This document shows positions 26,192 through 35,113 of a DNA stretch of 64,000 nt, piece by piece. The position numbers and the translations under genes were made by a program. How positions within the stretch are numbered: position 1 is the stretch's first letter; the number at the start of each line of letters is the position of its first letter. Below the pieces are notes generated by a model. The model saw nothing but the letters and a program-made list of their open reading frames with translations, did not search any database and was not told where the DNA came from. This DNA comes from an uncultured Bacteroidia bacterium (lineage in GTDB: Bacteria > Bacteroidota > Bacteroidia > Bacteroidales > UBA932), in the NCBI GenBank assembly GCA_902762435.1, contig CACWOH010000013.1, forward strand, positions 17,874-81,873, written 5' to 3'.

Positions 26192-27802
26192 TTATTTCAA
26201 CAGGTTGCCCAGGATGCTGCGGGTCAGGGCGCGGAGCGCGCTGGACGTGGCGCTGGAAATGGCCTTTTCCGCCGTGCCCTTCGAATTCTTGCTTTTCTTC
26301 TTGCCGGTGATGGCGTTGGCGGCGGCCGTACCGGCACTGCGCGTCACGCTGGAAATCGCAGCGGATGCGGCAGCGGCGGCGACGGTTGCGGCGATGGTCT
26401 TCTTCGCCTTGCCGCTCTTGACAGGCTTCTTGGCGGCCGCGGCTTCTTTCTGTTTCGCCGCTTCCTCCTTCTGCCGGGCAACCGCTTCCGCCTGCCGGGC
26501 CTGCTCCTCTTCGGCCTTCTGCTGGTCGGCGAGCAGGATCTCAAAGGCGGATTCGCGGTCGATCACCGTGTCGTATTTCCCGCCGACAGGCGAAGCGGCG
26601 TTGATGTCCAGGCGCTGGCCTGCCGTGATGGCGCCAATCTGGCTGAGCGGGAAGAGGATCTTGGCGCGCTGGACCACGGACGGGGCGCCTTTCGGGTCCA
26701 GGAAACTGACGAGGGCTTCGCCGGTCTCCAGGTTCATGATGGCCTCGTCGGTCTTGAAGGCGGGATTGGCGCGGAAGGTCTCCGCTGCGGCCTTGACGGC
26801 CTTCTGGTCCTTGGGCGTATAGGCGCGCAGCGCGTGCTGGACGCGGTTACCCAGCTGGCCGAGCACGGTCTCGGGAATGTCTGTAGGGCTCTGCGTGATG
26901 AAGTACACGCCCACGCCTTTGCTTCGGATCAGGCGGATCACCTGCTCGATCTTGCTCACGAGGGCGGGGGAAGTGTCCGTGAACAGCGTATGCGCCTCGT
27001 CGAAGAAGAACACGAGCTTCGGCAGTTCCGGGTCGCCCACTTCCGGCAGTTTGGCGTAGATGTCGGACAGCAGCCACAGCAGGAAGGTCGAGTAGAGCTT
27101 CGGATTCAGCATCAGCTTGTCCGCGGCGAGCACGCTCATCACGCCCCGGCCGTTCTCCACGGCGAAGAGGTCCTGGATGTCGAAGGCCGGCTCGGCGAAG
27201 AACTTGTCCGCCCCCTGGTTCTCCAGCGACAGGAAGGCCCGCTGGATGGCGCCCACGCTGGACGTGGACACATTGCCGTACTGGCGGGAGTACTCCTCCG
27301 CGTGCTCGGCCACATAGCTGAGCATCGCACGGAGATCCTTCATGTCCAGGAGCAGCAGCCCGCGGTCGTCCGCCACGCGGAAGACGATATCCATCACGCC
27401 GGACTGGACCTCGTTGAGCCCCAGCAGGCGGCTGAGCAGCATCGGGCCCATGTTCGAGATGGTCGTGCGCATGGGATGGCCCTCTTCGCCGAAGACGTCG
27501 TAGAAACGCGTCGGGCAGCCGGCGAACTGCGGATTCTCGATGCCGAATTCGGGCAGGCGCTTCTCGATGAAGCCGCTCAGGCGGCCGGCCTGGCTGATGC
27601 CCGACAGGTCGCCCTTCATGTCCGCCATGAAGCAGGGCACGCCCGCCTGGCTGAACGATTCGGCGAGCACCTGCAGGGTGACGGTCTTGCCGGTGCCGGT
27701 GGCGCCGGCGATGAGCCCGTGGCGGTTCGCCATCTTGCCGGTAATGGAAATGGGCCCTTCGGGGCCGTGGGCGACATAAAGTCCGTGGTCAGCGTCGTAC
27801 AT
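26192..27802 (-). CDS. DUF853/HerA-like ATPase with Lys/Ala-rich tail
   Basis: 536 residues. HerA/FtsK-type ATPase: Walker A GATGTGKT, Walker [14 protein letters not shown], and an Arg-finger region [13 protein letters not shown]. This is the DUF853 helicase-like family of unknown role, often standing alone. Residues about 420-536 are an Ala/Lys/Ser-rich, low-complexity tail ([20 protein letters not shown], then KKKSKNSKG) that may bind nucleic acid or polyanions. I took ATG 27802 ([10 protein letters not shown]). Co-transcribed with the M23 peptidase and trmO downstream. Confidence 0.9.
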   Translation of the reverse strand: MYDADHGLYVAHGPEGPISITGKMANRHGLIAGATGTGKTVTLQVLAESFSQAGVPCFMADMKGDLSGISQAGRLSGFIEKRLPEFGIENPQFAGCPTRFYDVFGEEGHPMRTTISNMGPMLLSRLLGLNEVQSGVMDIVFRVADDRGLLLLDMKDLRAMLSYVAEHAEEYSRQYGNVSTSSVGAIQRAFLSLENQGADKFFAEPAFDIQDLFAVENGRGVMSVLAADKLMLNPKLYSTFLLWLLSDIYAKLPEVGDPELPKLVFFFDEAHTLFTDTSPALVSKIEQVIRLIRSKGVGVYFITQSPTDIPETVLGQLGNRVQHALRAYTPKDQKAVKAAAETFRANPAFKTDEAIMNLETGEALVSFLDPKGAPSVVQRAKILFPLSQIGAITAGQRLDINAASPVGGKYDTVIDRESAFEILLADQQKAEEEQARQAEAVARQKEEAAKQKEAAAAKKPVKSGKAKKTIAATVAAAAASAAISSVTRSAGTAAANAITGKKKSKNSKGTAEKAISSATSSALRALTRSILGNLLK

Positions 27803-27902
27803 ATCGTGATTCGTTTTTTGATTTCTATCGGGTAAAGTTAGCAAAAAATAGGGATTTTTGTTAAATTAGCATCGTGAAACAAACCATTAAACCACATTCA
27901 AA

Positions 27903-28571
27903 ATGAAAAAGTACTTTGCTGAATGCATCGGAACCTTCGTTCTGACGCTCCTGGGCTGCGGCACCGCGATGTTCCTCGGGTGCGGCGAGCCGGCCGGTGT
28001 CGTGGGCACCGCCATTGCTTTCGGTCTGACCGTCGTCGCCATGGCGTACACGATCGGAAACATCTCCGGCTGCCACATCAACCCGGCCATCACCTTCGCC
28101 GTCGCCCTGTCCGGCCGTATGAGCTGGAAGGACGCCTGCGGCTACTGGGTGGGTCAGCTGGTCGGCGGTATCATCGCCGGTGCCATCCTGCTGCTCCTCA
28201 CCAAGGTCGTCGCGGCTCCGGACCTGACCGGCGGTCTCGGCACCAACGGCGTGGCCAATGCGGGCGGCGTCGGCGGCGCACTGCTCGTCGAGTTCATCGC
28301 CACCTTCATCTTCGTGCTCGTCGTGCTCGGCGCCACGGATGCGAAGCTGGGAGCCGGCAAGCCTGCGGGTCTGGCCATCGGTCTCACCCTCATCCTCGTG
28401 CACCTCGTGTGCATCAACCTGACCGGCACCTCCGTCAACCCGGCCCGTTCCATCGGTCCGGCCCTGTTCGCCGGTGGGGAAGCCCTCGCCAACGTGTGGG
28501 TGTTCATCGTTGCCCCGATGGCCGGTGCTGCCCTTTCCGCCTGCGTGTGGAAATGCCTCGCCAAGGAGTAG
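27903..28571 (+). CDS. aquaporin (MIP family)
   Basis: 222-residue channel with six membrane helices and two half-helices carrying the NPA motifs at Asn60-Pro-Ala (SGCHINPAIT) and Asn179-Pro-Ala (TSVNPARSIG). The second NPAR ends as in AqpZ-type water channels, and the small, hydrophobic look of the pore loops favours water over glycerol, though this is not proven. Single gene ending in a strong terminator. Confidence 0.93.
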   Translation: MKKYFAECIGTFVLTLLGCGTAMFLGCGEPAGVVGTAIAFGLTVVAMAYTIGNISGCHINPAITFAVALSGRMSWKDACGYWVGQLVGGIIAGAILLLLTKVVAAPDLTGGLGTNGVANAGGVGGALLVEFIATFIFVLVVLGATDAKLGAGKPAGLAIGLTLILVHLVCINLTGTSVNPARSIGPALFAGGEALANVWVFIVAPMAGAALSACVWKCLAKE

Positions 28572-28586
28572 GAAGTTCCGAAACGA

Positions 28587-28624
28587 CAATAAAACCGGCC
28601 CTGGATCCAGGGTCGGTTTTATTG
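28587..28624. terminator. bidirectional terminator between aquaporin and repeat-protein genes
   Basis: Long near-perfect stem CAATAAAACCG...CGGTTTTATTG around CCCTGGATCCAGGG, with T-rich ends on both strands. Confidence 0.9.
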
Positions 28625-28649
28625 TTGCATTCCGGCTGCGACGGGGAAG

Positions 28650-29060
28650 TTACCGTTTCATGAAGAAATAGAAGAAGGCCACCCACTCCGTCTTCAGGCT
28701 GCTGGGATAATAGCCGATCGTGCTGTGGGAACCGTTCTCCACACGGCCGTTGCTGATGTAGCCGATGGTGCTGTGGGAGCCGTTTTCCACGCGGTTGCCG
28801 CTCAGGTAGCCGATGGTGGAATGGCTGCCGTTCTCGAAGCGGCCGCTGCTGTAATAGCCGATGGTAGAGTGACTTCCGTTCTCAAAGCGGCTGTCGCTGA
28901 AGTAACCGATGGTGCTGTGGCTGCCGTTCTCCACGCGGCCGTTGGAATTGATATAGCCGATGGTGGAGTGGCTGCCGTTTTCCAGACGCGACTGCGCGCG
29001 CGTTTCCACCCCCGCCAGGAGCAGCAGGGAGGCGATCATCAGGAAAAGGATTCTTTTCAT
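28650..29060 (-). CDS. secreted repeat protein with six ENGSHSTIGY units
   Basis: 136 residues. Signal peptide about 1-22 (ending TRAQ), then six tandem copies of a 15-16 residue unit, ENGSHSTIGY plus a short variable spacer ending in R[VFL]. The conserved part alternates polar and beta-forming residues, suggesting a small beta-propeller or beta-flower, similar to the repeated short beta-sheet proteins of Bacteroidota annotated as 5-fold beta-flower proteins; here I count six units. The last 16 residues are non-repeat and aromatic (EWVAFFYFFMKR). Function unknown. The unit period in DNA is 42-48 bases and codons differ between units, so the repeat is maintained at protein level. Confidence 0.85.
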   Translation of the reverse strand: MKRILFLMIASLLLLAGVETRAQSRLENGSHSTIGYINSNGRVENGSHSTIGYFSDSRFENGSHSTIGYYSSGRFENGSHSTIGYLSGNRVENGSHSTIGYISNGRVENGSHSTIGYYPSSLKTEWVAFFYFFMKR

Positions 29061-29082
29061 AAGTGCAGGTTTTGTTCTTCTG

Positions 29083-29090
29083 CAAATATA
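29083..29090 (-). promoter_or_regulatory. -7 box of the ENGSHSTIGY gene
   Basis: TATATTTG on the minus strand, 22 bases before its ATG at 29060. Ten bases separate it from the opposite -7 box at 29101. Confidence 0.75.
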
Positions 29091-29100
29091 GTTTTTTTCT

Positions 29101-29108
29101 TATATTTG
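29101..29108 (+). promoter_or_regulatory. -7 box of the DUF6935 lipoprotein gene
   Basis: TATATTTG, 33 bases before ATG 29142. It faces away from the box at 29083-29090. Confidence 0.75.
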
Positions 29109-29141
29109 TAGTAGAAACAACCATTTAAAAACGATAACGGT

Positions 29142-29738
29142 ATGAAAAAACCTTTTCTCGGCCTTCTGAGCCTCCTGTCCGGCTGCGCGCTGTTCTCCGG
29201 CTGCGGTACGCTGAACAACGTCATGAGCCTCGCCACCGGCAACAGCTCCCGTTCCTTCACTTTCCAGTCCCTCCCGAAGACGACGGACGACATCACCTCC
29301 CTCAAGGAAGCGGACCTGAAAGATCCGTACGGAGTGGCTGCGCTTACGCTCCTGGCGCTGACCCGCTATGGCGACAACCCCGACGCCTGCTATGAGATGC
29401 TGAACTTCCTGAAGGGCCCCGAGCCGCTTTCCACCTATGAGAAGCAGTTCATCCGCGAGCGCCTGCAGGGCAAGGAATACAAGCCGTTCTCCTACTTTGC
29501 CGGCTCCAGCCCCGACAACAACTACACGCCCTCCAAGCCCTACAAGATCACGGTAAGCAGCAACCCGTATTCCTTCCAGGAGGACGGTTGGGCGGTGATG
29601 CACGTCACTTCCAGCGGTGCGGACAACCCGCGCCAGATCAAGCTCCGCCAGAAAAAGAGCACGGGCCAGTGGTTCCTGAACGACATCCAGTGCCTCAGCG
29701 ACATCCGCACCCCGGCCAAGGACGACAAGTGGAGATAA
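29142..29738 (+). CDS. DUF6935 family lipoprotein
   Basis: 198 residues, signal with lipobox LFSGC and Cys21. The body has the DUF6935 pattern: DPYGVAALTLLALTRYG, then YEMLNFLKGPEPLS, then YKPFSYFAGSSPDNNYTPS. Family function is unknown. The stop overlaps the GTG start of nudC. Its promoter lies ten bases from that of the repeat protein, so both may respond to one signal. Confidence 0.85.
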   Translation: MKKPFLGLLSLLSGCALFSGCGTLNNVMSLATGNSSRSFTFQSLPKTTDDITSLKEADLKDPYGVAALTLLALTRYGDNPDACYEMLNFLKGPEPLSTYEKQFIRERLQGKEYKPFSYFAGSSPDNNYTPSKPYKITVSSNPYSFQEDGWAVMHVTSSGADNPRQIKLRQKKSTGQWFLNDIQCLSDIRTPAKDDKWR

Positions 29739-30481
29739 AGACATACTTCTTCCGGGGACGGGAAGTCCTGGTAGACGGCGAGGGCGAAGCCGCTGAGGCG
29801 GAAGCCCTCGCCGCTTTTCCGGGTGCCTTCCGCTTCACCGATCCGCTGACCGGCTGCACCGGCGTGGAACTGCCCGCCGCTGCCGGCGCCCCGGGTGGCC
29901 AGCACTTCCTGCCGGTCCCCGCGTATTTCTTCTCGCACGGCGACGCGGAAAACGCCCGGCTGTCCCGGGTGAAGGGGCTGACGCTCTGGCGCAGCCGGAC
30001 CCGGTTCTGCCCCGCCTGCGGGCAGGAACTCCGCCCGCATCCGGTCGAAAACGCCCTGGAATGCCCGGCCTGCGGGCAGCTCCAGTTCCCGCGCATCGAA
30101 CCCTGCATCATCACCCTGGTCAGCCGCGGCGACGAAATCCTGCTGCTGCGCAACATCAAGGACCGGGAGGGCATTTACGCCTGCCTGGCGGGATTCGTGG
30201 AGATGGGGGAGACGCTGGAACAGGCCGTCCGCCGCGAGGTCCGCGAGGAAACCGGCCTGGAAATCAAGGACATCCGCTACGCCGGCAGCCAGGCCTGGCC
30301 CTTCCCGGACCAGTTGATGGCCGGGTTCTATGCGGAATATGCCGGGGGAGAGATCGTCATCCAGCAGAGCGAGGTCCGGGACGCCCGCTGGTTCCGCCGC
30401 GACGCCCTGCCGCCGCTGCCGCGGCCAGGGTCCATCGCCTGGCGGCTGATCAACAACTGCCTGCAGTCCGGGGATCAATAG
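29729..30481 (+). CDS. nudC: NADH pyrophosphatase NudC-like Nudix hydrolase
   Basis: Hydrolyses NAD(H) and removes NAD caps from RNA in E. coli. 250 residues, N-terminal domain, zinc ribbon with CPACGQ repeated (about residues 93-119), then the Nudix box [20 protein letters not shown], and the NudC signature [11 protein letters not shown] (SQPWPFP in E. coli). I chose GTG 29729, after AAGGACGACAA, because upstream the frame is a shadow of the DUF6935 gene. Converges with rubrerythrin, overlapping by seven bases. Confidence 0.92.
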   Translation: MEIKTYFFRGREVLVDGEGEAAEAEALAAFPGAFRFTDPLTGCTGVELPAAAGAPGGQHFLPVPAYFFSHGDAENARLSRVKGLTLWRSRTRFCPACGQELRPHPVENALECPACGQLQFPRIEPCIITLVSRGDEILLLRNIKDREGIYACLAGFVEMGETLEQAVRREVREETGLEIKDIRYAGSQAWPFPDQLMAGFYAEYAGGEIVIQQSEVRDARWFRRDALPPLPRPGSIAWRLINNCLQSGDQ

Positions 30482-31020
30482 TTCTCCGCCAGGACCTGGA
30501 AATAGGCCTGGGGATGAGCGCACACGGGGCAGATCTCCGGCGCTTCCTTTCCCACCACGATGTGCCCGCAGTTGGAGCACTGCCAGATGGCGTCGCCGTC
30601 CTTGGAGAAGACCTTCTTGTCGTTGATGTTCTTCAGCAACTTGCGGTAACGCTCCTCGTGGTGCTTCTCGATGGCGGCCACCTGCTCGAAACGCTCGGCA
30701 ATCTCGTCGAAGCCTTCCTCACGGGCCTCCCGCGCCATGCGCGCGTACATGTCGGTCCACTCAGCGTTCTCGCCGGCAGCCGCATCGGCGAGGTTCTCCA
30801 CGGTCGCGGGAACGGCTCCGCCGTGCAGGTATTTATACCAGATCTTGGCGTGCTCCTTCTCATTGGCGGCCGTCTCTTCGAAGATGGACGCGATCTGGAC
30901 GTAACCGTCCTTCTTGGCCTTGGATGCGAAATAGGTGTACTTGTTGCGGGCCATGGATTCGCCGGCGAAGGCTTCCATCAGGTTGGCCTCGGTCCGGGTG
31001 CCTTTCAGTTCTTTGCTCAT
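30475..31020 (-). CDS. rubrerythrin
   Basis: 181-residue cytosolic peroxide-scavenging protein, normal for an anaerobe. N-terminal ferritin-like four-helix domain with the diiron Glu/His residues ([40 protein letters not shown]-type helix) and C-terminal rubredoxin domain with CSNCG and CPVC. It uses NADH-derived electrons to reduce H2O2. Single gene with its own promoter. Confidence 0.97.
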   Translation of the reverse strand: MSKELKGTRTEANLMEAFAGESMARNKYTYFASKAKKDGYVQIASIFEETAANEKEHAKIWYKYLHGGAVPATVENLADAAAGENAEWTDMYARMAREAREEGFDEIAERFEQVAAIEKHHEERYRKLLKNINDKKVFSKDGDAIWQCSNCGHIVVGKEAPEICPVCAHPQAYFQVLAENY

Positions 31021-31053
31021 AGGAAATGCGTATTGCTAGTTTCCGTAAATATA

Positions 31054-31061
31054 CAAATTAA
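31054..31061 (-). promoter_or_regulatory. -7-like box of rubrerythrin gene
   Basis: TTAATTTG on the minus strand, 33 bases before ATG 31020. Next to the oppositely directed box at 31066. Confidence 0.5.
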
Positions 31062-31065
31062 TCCC

Positions 31066-31073
31066 TATATTTG
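31066..31073 (+). promoter_or_regulatory. -7 box of YhfC gene
   Basis: TATATTTG, 16 bases before the ATG at 31090. Confidence 0.7.
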
Positions 31074-31089
31074 TATAAACTGATAAGCC

Positions 31090-31899
31090 ATGGTTTCATC
31101 TTTTTCTATTGTCATGATGGCCCTCTGCGCCTTCCTGGGCGTGGCCGTCCCGATTGCGCTGGCCTGGTGGCTGGTCCGGAAGCACAAGGCCCGCTGGTCC
31201 GTGATCCTGGTCGGCGCCGCCGCGTTCTTCATTGCTGCGCTGGTCTTGGAGTCGGCCGTGCACCAGCTGGTCCTGAACGGGCCTGGCGGGAACGCCATCC
31301 TGGGGAACACCCTCTACTATGCACTGTACGGGGGCCTGATGGCCGGCCTCTTCGAGGAGACGGCCCGCTTCCTGGTCATGAAATACTATCTAAAAAAACG
31401 CGTCCCGGATACGGTCCTGCCCGGAGTCGCCTATGGTGTCGGCCACGGGGGAGCGGAAATGCTCATCATTTTCGGAATCGGCATGGTCTCGAGCATCGTG
31501 ATGGCCCTGATGGTCAACGCCGGCCAGACGGAGGCGCTGATCGCCAAGACGCCGGAAGCGTCACAGGCGGCCCTGCAGGCACAGATCGACCAGTTGGTGG
31601 GCACGAAGCCCGGCGCCCTGCTGATCGGGATCTGGGAGCGCATCGCCGCCATTGTCCTGCAGATCGCGCTGTCCGTGCTGGTCTGGACCGGTGTGCGCAA
31701 GGGAGGAAAGTGGATCTGGCTCTTTCCGCTCGCGATCCTGCTGCACGCCGTGATCGACGGCGGAGCCGTCCTGCTGTCGAAGTCCGTGGGGATGGTCCCG
31801 ATCGAGCTGATCGTCACGGCCGAAGCCGTCGCCGTCGCGGCCCTGGCGTGGCTGGTCGCCCGGAAAGCTTGTCAATGCCCGGCGCCCGAAGGGCATTAG
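31090..31899 (+). CDS. YhfC family intramembrane metalloprotease-like protein
   Basis: 269 residues with about seven to eight membrane helices. YhfC belongs to the CPBP-related clan: Glu-Glu and Arg in LFEETARFLV, His in GVGHGGAE, and a late HAVIDGG. The protein's substrate is unknown. It is followed within one base by GtrA, so the small membrane genes share a transcript. Confidence 0.88.
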   Translation: MVSSFSIVMMALCAFLGVAVPIALAWWLVRKHKARWSVILVGAAAFFIAALVLESAVHQLVLNGPGGNAILGNTLYYALYGGLMAGLFEETARFLVMKYYLKKRVPDTVLPGVAYGVGHGGAEMLIIFGIGMVSSIVMALMVNAGQTEALIAKTPEASQAALQAQIDQLVGTKPGALLIGIWERIAAIVLQIALSVLVWTGVRKGGKWIWLFPLAILLHAVIDGGAVLLSKSVGMVPIELIVTAEAVAVAALAWLVARKACQCPAPEGH

Positions 31900-31900
31900 C

Positions 31901-32299
31901 ATGACAGGTAAAACCGACAACGTCTTCATCCAGTTCTTCCGCTACTGCATAGTCGGAGGACTGGCTTTCCTGGTGGATTACTGCCTCTTGTTTATATTGT
32001 CGGACAAGTGCGGGCTGCATTATCTCCTGTCGGCCAGCATTGCGTTCATCGCAGGGCTGGTCGTGAATTACCTGCTCAGCATCTTCTGGGTATTCTCCGA
32101 ATCAAAATACCAGGACAAGCGGAAAGAGTTTGCCATTTTCGCCTTCATCGGCGTGATCGGCCTCGGTCTTACGGAAGGATTGATGTGGCTGTTTACCGAC
32201 CTGACCGGCCTGCACTACCTGCTTTCCAAACTGATTACGGCTGCCCTCGTCCTTTTATGGAATTTCTTCGCCCGTAAAGCTGTCCTGTTCACAAAATGA
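31901..32299 (+). CDS. GtrA family membrane protein
   Basis: 132 residues with four membrane helices. GtrA proteins are proposed to flip polyprenyl-linked sugars or otherwise help lipid-linked glycan export. Base use is noticeably more AT-rich than neighbouring genes (about 53% G+C over one sampled 60-base line versus about 65% in gcvT). ATGA overlap (four bases) with the next gene. Confidence 0.88.
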   Translation: MTGKTDNVFIQFFRYCIVGGLAFLVDYCLLFILSDKCGLHYLLSASIAFIAGLVVNYLLSIFWVFSESKYQDKRKEFAIFAFIGVIGLGLTEGLMWLFTDLTGLHYLLSKLITAALVLLWNFFARKAVLFTK

Positions 32300-33891
32300 G
32301 CCACGACGACACCCCCCGGAAAGCTGTTATCGCCGGGGCCGGTCCCGCCGGCCTGACGGCTGCCTCTGAGTTGCTCGACCATACCGCGATAGCGCCCGTG
32401 ATCCTGGAAGCCGGTTCCCGGATCGGCGGCCTGTCCCAGACCGTCAACTACAAGGGAAACCGGATGGATATCGGCGGGCACCGCTTTTTCAGCAAGAGCA
32501 AGCGGGTGACGGACTGGTGGGAAAAGATCCTGCCGCTGCAAGGAGCTCCCGCCCTGGACGACCTCCTACTGGACCGGACCGTCGCCACCCGACCCGGCGG
32601 ACCGGATCCTTCGGATACCGACCGGGTGATGCTGAACCGGAACCGGGTCAGCCGGATCTACTATCTCCGCAGTTTCTTCGACTATCCCATCTCCCTGAAA
32701 TGGCAGACTTTTGCCAACATGGGTCTGGGTAGAACCATCCAGGCGGGATTCGGCTATCTCGCTGCCACCCTCCACAAAAGGCCGGAGAATTCCCTGGAAG
32801 ACTTCTACGTCAACCGTTTCGGAAAGCCACTCTACAAGATGTTCTTCGATGGGTACACCGAGAAGGTCTGGGGCATCCACCCTTCCCGGCTGGGCGCGGA
32901 CTGGGGTTCGCAGCGCGTGAAGGGGCTGTCCGTCGGCGCCGTGCTGGCGGACATTTTCCGGAAGGCGTTCCACGTCAAGGGGAAAGAAGTGGAGACGTCC
33001 CTGATCGAATCCTTCATCTACCCGAAACTCGGGCCCGGGCACCTGTGGGAGACCGTCGCGTCGGATATCCGCGAAAAAGGCGGGGAGATCCGGATGGAAT
33101 CCGCCGTCAGGGAGGTCCACGTTCGGGAAGACGCAGGCAGTGTGCGGAGGGTGGATTACGTCGTTTACGAGCACCCGGAACAGGGGCTCGTCCGGGAGGA
33201 CTGCGACTGGTTCTTCTCCTCCATGCCCGTCAAGGACCTCGTCGCCGCCCTGTCCGGCATCGATGTGCCGGAAGCGGTCAAGGCCGTCGCCGGACAGCTC
33301 CGGTACCGGGATTTCATCACGGTGGGCCTGCTGGTCGATGAACTGAAAATCAGCAACAAGACGAAAATCAAGACCTATGGGAACCGCATCCCGGACACCT
33401 GGATCTATATCCAGGAACGGGACGTCAGGCTGGGACGCCTGCAGGTCTTCAACAACTGGTCCCCGTACCTGGTGGATGACTTCAAGAACAAGGTCTGGAT
33501 CGGTCTGGAATACTTCTGCGACGAGGGCGACGAGCTTTGGAATATGGAGAAGGAGGACTTCATCCGGATGGCCATCGGTGAGTTGGAGCACATCGGCATC
33601 ATCGACGCCGCCAAGGTCGTGGACAGCACACAGGTAAAGATCAAAAAAGCCTATCCGACCTATTACGGCAGTTACTACCAGCTGGACCAGGTCATCGCCT
33701 TCCTGAACACGATTGAAAACCTCTTCTGCATCGGACGGAACGGCCAGCACCGCTACAACAACATGGACCACTCGATGCTGACGGGAATGACCGCCGTCGA
33801 CAGCATCAGAAACGGCACCTGGAAAGACAAGACGCCCGTCTGGTCCGTCAATTCGGAAGCGGCTTACCTCGAGGCGAAACAAAACAAATAA
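32296..33891 (+). CDS. FAD-dependent amine-oxidase-type oxidoreductase (UDP-galactopyranose mutase-like)
   Basis: 531 residues. N-terminal dinucleotide-binding motif [18 protein letters not shown] (about 10-27) and the second FAD motif with [11 protein letters not shown]. The pattern [11 protein letters not shown] and the C-terminal [17 protein letters not shown] are those of NAD(P)/FAD-dependent oxidoreductases near glycan genes in Bacteroidota. Likely redox-dependent sugar or isoprenoid chemistry on lipid-linked glycans, as suggested by its coupling with GtrA; no substrate is known. Its stop codon lies in the stem of a terminator. GC is lower than the chromosomal average here too. Confidence 0.85.
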   Translation: MSHDDTPRKAVIAGAGPAGLTAASELLDHTAIAPVILEAGSRIGGLSQTVNYKGNRMDIGGHRFFSKSKRVTDWWEKILPLQGAPALDDLLLDRTVATRPGGPDPSDTDRVMLNRNRVSRIYYLRSFFDYPISLKWQTFANMGLGRTIQAGFGYLAATLHKRPENSLEDFYVNRFGKPLYKMFFDGYTEKVWGIHPSRLGADWGSQRVKGLSVGAVLADIFRKAFHVKGKEVETSLIESFIYPKLGPGHLWETVASDIREKGGEIRMESAVREVHVREDAGSVRRVDYVVYEHPEQGLVREDCDWFFSSMPVKDLVAALSGIDVPEAVKAVAGQLRYRDFITVGLLVDELKISNKTKIKTYGNRIPDTWIYIQERDVRLGRLQVFNNWSPYLVDDFKNKVWIGLEYFCDEGDELWNMEKEDFIRMAIGELEHIGIIDAAKVVDSTQVKIKKAYPTYYGSYYQLDQVIAFLNTIENLFCIGRNGQHRYNNMDHSMLTGMTAVDSIRNGTWKDKTPVWSVNSEAAYLEAKQNK

Positions 33892-33914
33892 CCCGCTGAG
33901 ATTCAGCGGGTTAA
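33889..33914. terminator. terminator between oxidoreductase and tRNA-Phe
   Basis: 11-bp perfect stem TAACCCGCTGA/TCAGCGGGTTA with a 3-base loop. It includes the oxidoreductase stop codon. The T-run is weak on the plus strand; on the minus strand it also follows tRNA-Phe and may serve both. Confidence 0.7.
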
Positions 33915-33916
33915 TG

Positions 33917-33989
33917 TGGTGCTGGGAAGAATCGAACTGCCGACACAAGGATTTTCAGTCCTTTGCTCTACCATCTGAGCTACAGCACC
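33917..33989 (-). tRNA. tRNA-Phe (anticodon GAA)
   Basis: Minus strand: acceptor GGTGCTG paired with CAGCACC, discriminator A, D-arm TAGCTCAG, anticodon loop CTGAAAA giving GAA, and T-loop TTCGATT. One C-T mismatch in the T-stem. CCA is not encoded. No clear promoter in the 180 bases before the EamA gene. Confidence 0.95.
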
Positions 33990-34059
33990 ATTTCCCTTAC
34001 GGGATTGCAAAGGTAGATAAAAAAAGCAGAAATCCAAAATTAATTTGCAAAACGGCGTA

Positions 34060-34168
34060 CAGGCAGGTTGCCGGAGCAAACCGTGCCGCCCGCGGCAATG
34101 AGCGGGAGGGGCCCACGAAGTGGGAGGGACGGAGCGAAGCGAAGGGTTTGCGCAGGCAAGCCTGCCTG
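34060..34168 (+). repeat. REP-like composite repeat between tRNA-Phe and EamA gene
   Basis: Contains the module at 34060-34083, identical to 47901-47924 on the opposite strand, then AGCGAAGCG-plus-AAGGGTTTGCG and the palindrome GCAGGCAAGCCTGC (34151-34168 region). Related modules occur near 47.6-47.9 kb. Also contains a short palindrome CCCGCGG...GCGGG. No ORF. Confidence 0.75.
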
Positions 34169-34175
34169 TCGCCGT

Positions 34176-35108
34176 TCAGCGATTGGAACGTCCCTGCTGC
34201 CCTGCAACGATGACGCCGAGCAGGATCAGGGCGGAGCCGACCGCACCGGCGGGCGTAAGCCGCTCGCCCAGGATGATCATCGCCGAGACAAGCGTAAAGA
34301 CCGGATTCAGATAGACATAGTTGGTGGAGGTCAGGTTCCCGATCTTCGACATCACCAGATTCCACGCCACGAAGCAGCCCAGGGAAGCCAGCAAACCCAG
34401 GAAGAGCAGATTCCCCCAGACCACGGGCCGGCAGAAGAGCTCCAGCGGCGCGAATTCCCGGCCCAGCAGGAAGGGGAGGATGGTCAGCAGGCCGTAGAAG
34501 AAAACCTTCCGGGTCGCGAACACGGCCCCGTACTCGTCCGTCATCTTTCCCATGAAAAGGCTGTACAGCGCCCAGCAGAGGGCGGCGCCCAGGGCCAGCA
34601 GGTCGCCCCGGAGCGATACCTGCACCCGGGAACCGTCGAACAGCATCAGCGCCATCCCGCCCAGGGCCAGCAGCGTCCCGAGCACGAGCAGCCAACCCGA
34701 ACCCACCCGCTCCAGGGCGGCTGCGAAACGGTCGCGGCGCAGCCGCCGGTAGGCGAGCGACAGGAGCGCGGTCATCAGCGGCGCGCTGCACACCAGGAAC
34801 GCCACGTTGCTGGCCTGCGTGTAGGCGAGCGCCGTATTTTCCGTCAGGAAATAGAACGATCCTCCCGTCACGCCCAGGAAGAAGAACAGCAGTTCATCCT
34901 TCCAATTGCGGCTCCACAGGCGGCGGGGACCCTTCTGCAAGAGCGAAAGGACCCAGATGCCGAGGTAGGCCATCGTAAAGCGAACGACGAAGATTTCCGC
35001 CGGATCCAGTCCGGCGGAAATCAAGGTCTTCGTGCAGACGAAGGTCACGCCCCAGATCCCTACGACGGCGAGGGCGAGCAGATGATACAGGAACTTCGAC
35101 CTGGCCAC
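34176..35108 (-). CDS. EamA family transporter (drug/metabolite exporter)
   Basis: 310 residues with ten membrane helices forming two EamA repeats (about 1-145 and 155-300). The second repeat ends with NYVYLNPVFTLVSAMIILGE, typical. The group exports amino acids or metabolites; as last gene of the arginine cluster (5 bases after carB), export of arginine or ornithine-type metabolites is conceivable but not shown. The reading frame stops eight bases past the repeat module at 34168. Confidence 0.9.
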   Translation of the reverse strand: MARSKFLYHLLALAVVGIWGVTFVCTKTLISAGLDPAEIFVVRFTMAYLGIWVLSLLQKGPRRLWSRNWKDELLFFFLGVTGGSFYFLTENTALAYTQASNVAFLVCSAPLMTALLSLAYRRLRRDRFAAALERVGSGWLLVLGTLLALGGMALMLFDGSRVQVSLRGDLLALGAALCWALYSLFMGKMTDEYGAVFATRKVFFYGLLTILPFLLGREFAPLELFCRPVVWGNLLFLGLLASLGCFVAWNLVMSKIGNLTSTNYVYLNPVFTLVSAMIILGERLTPAGAVGSALILLGVIVAGQQGRSNR

Positions 35109-35113
35109 GGCGG

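Noticed and set aside
28700-28990. CRISPR-like array
   Set aside because: Regular repeats of 42-48 bases look array-like, but they encode the six ENGSHSTIGY protein units in one frame with a signal peptide; spacers are not unique sequences and no cas genes are near.
34176-34205. EamA C-terminus encoded by the repeat
   Set aside because: The last recognisable repeat module ends at 34168, eight bases before the stop; nothing shared with the other repeat copies lies within the coding end.
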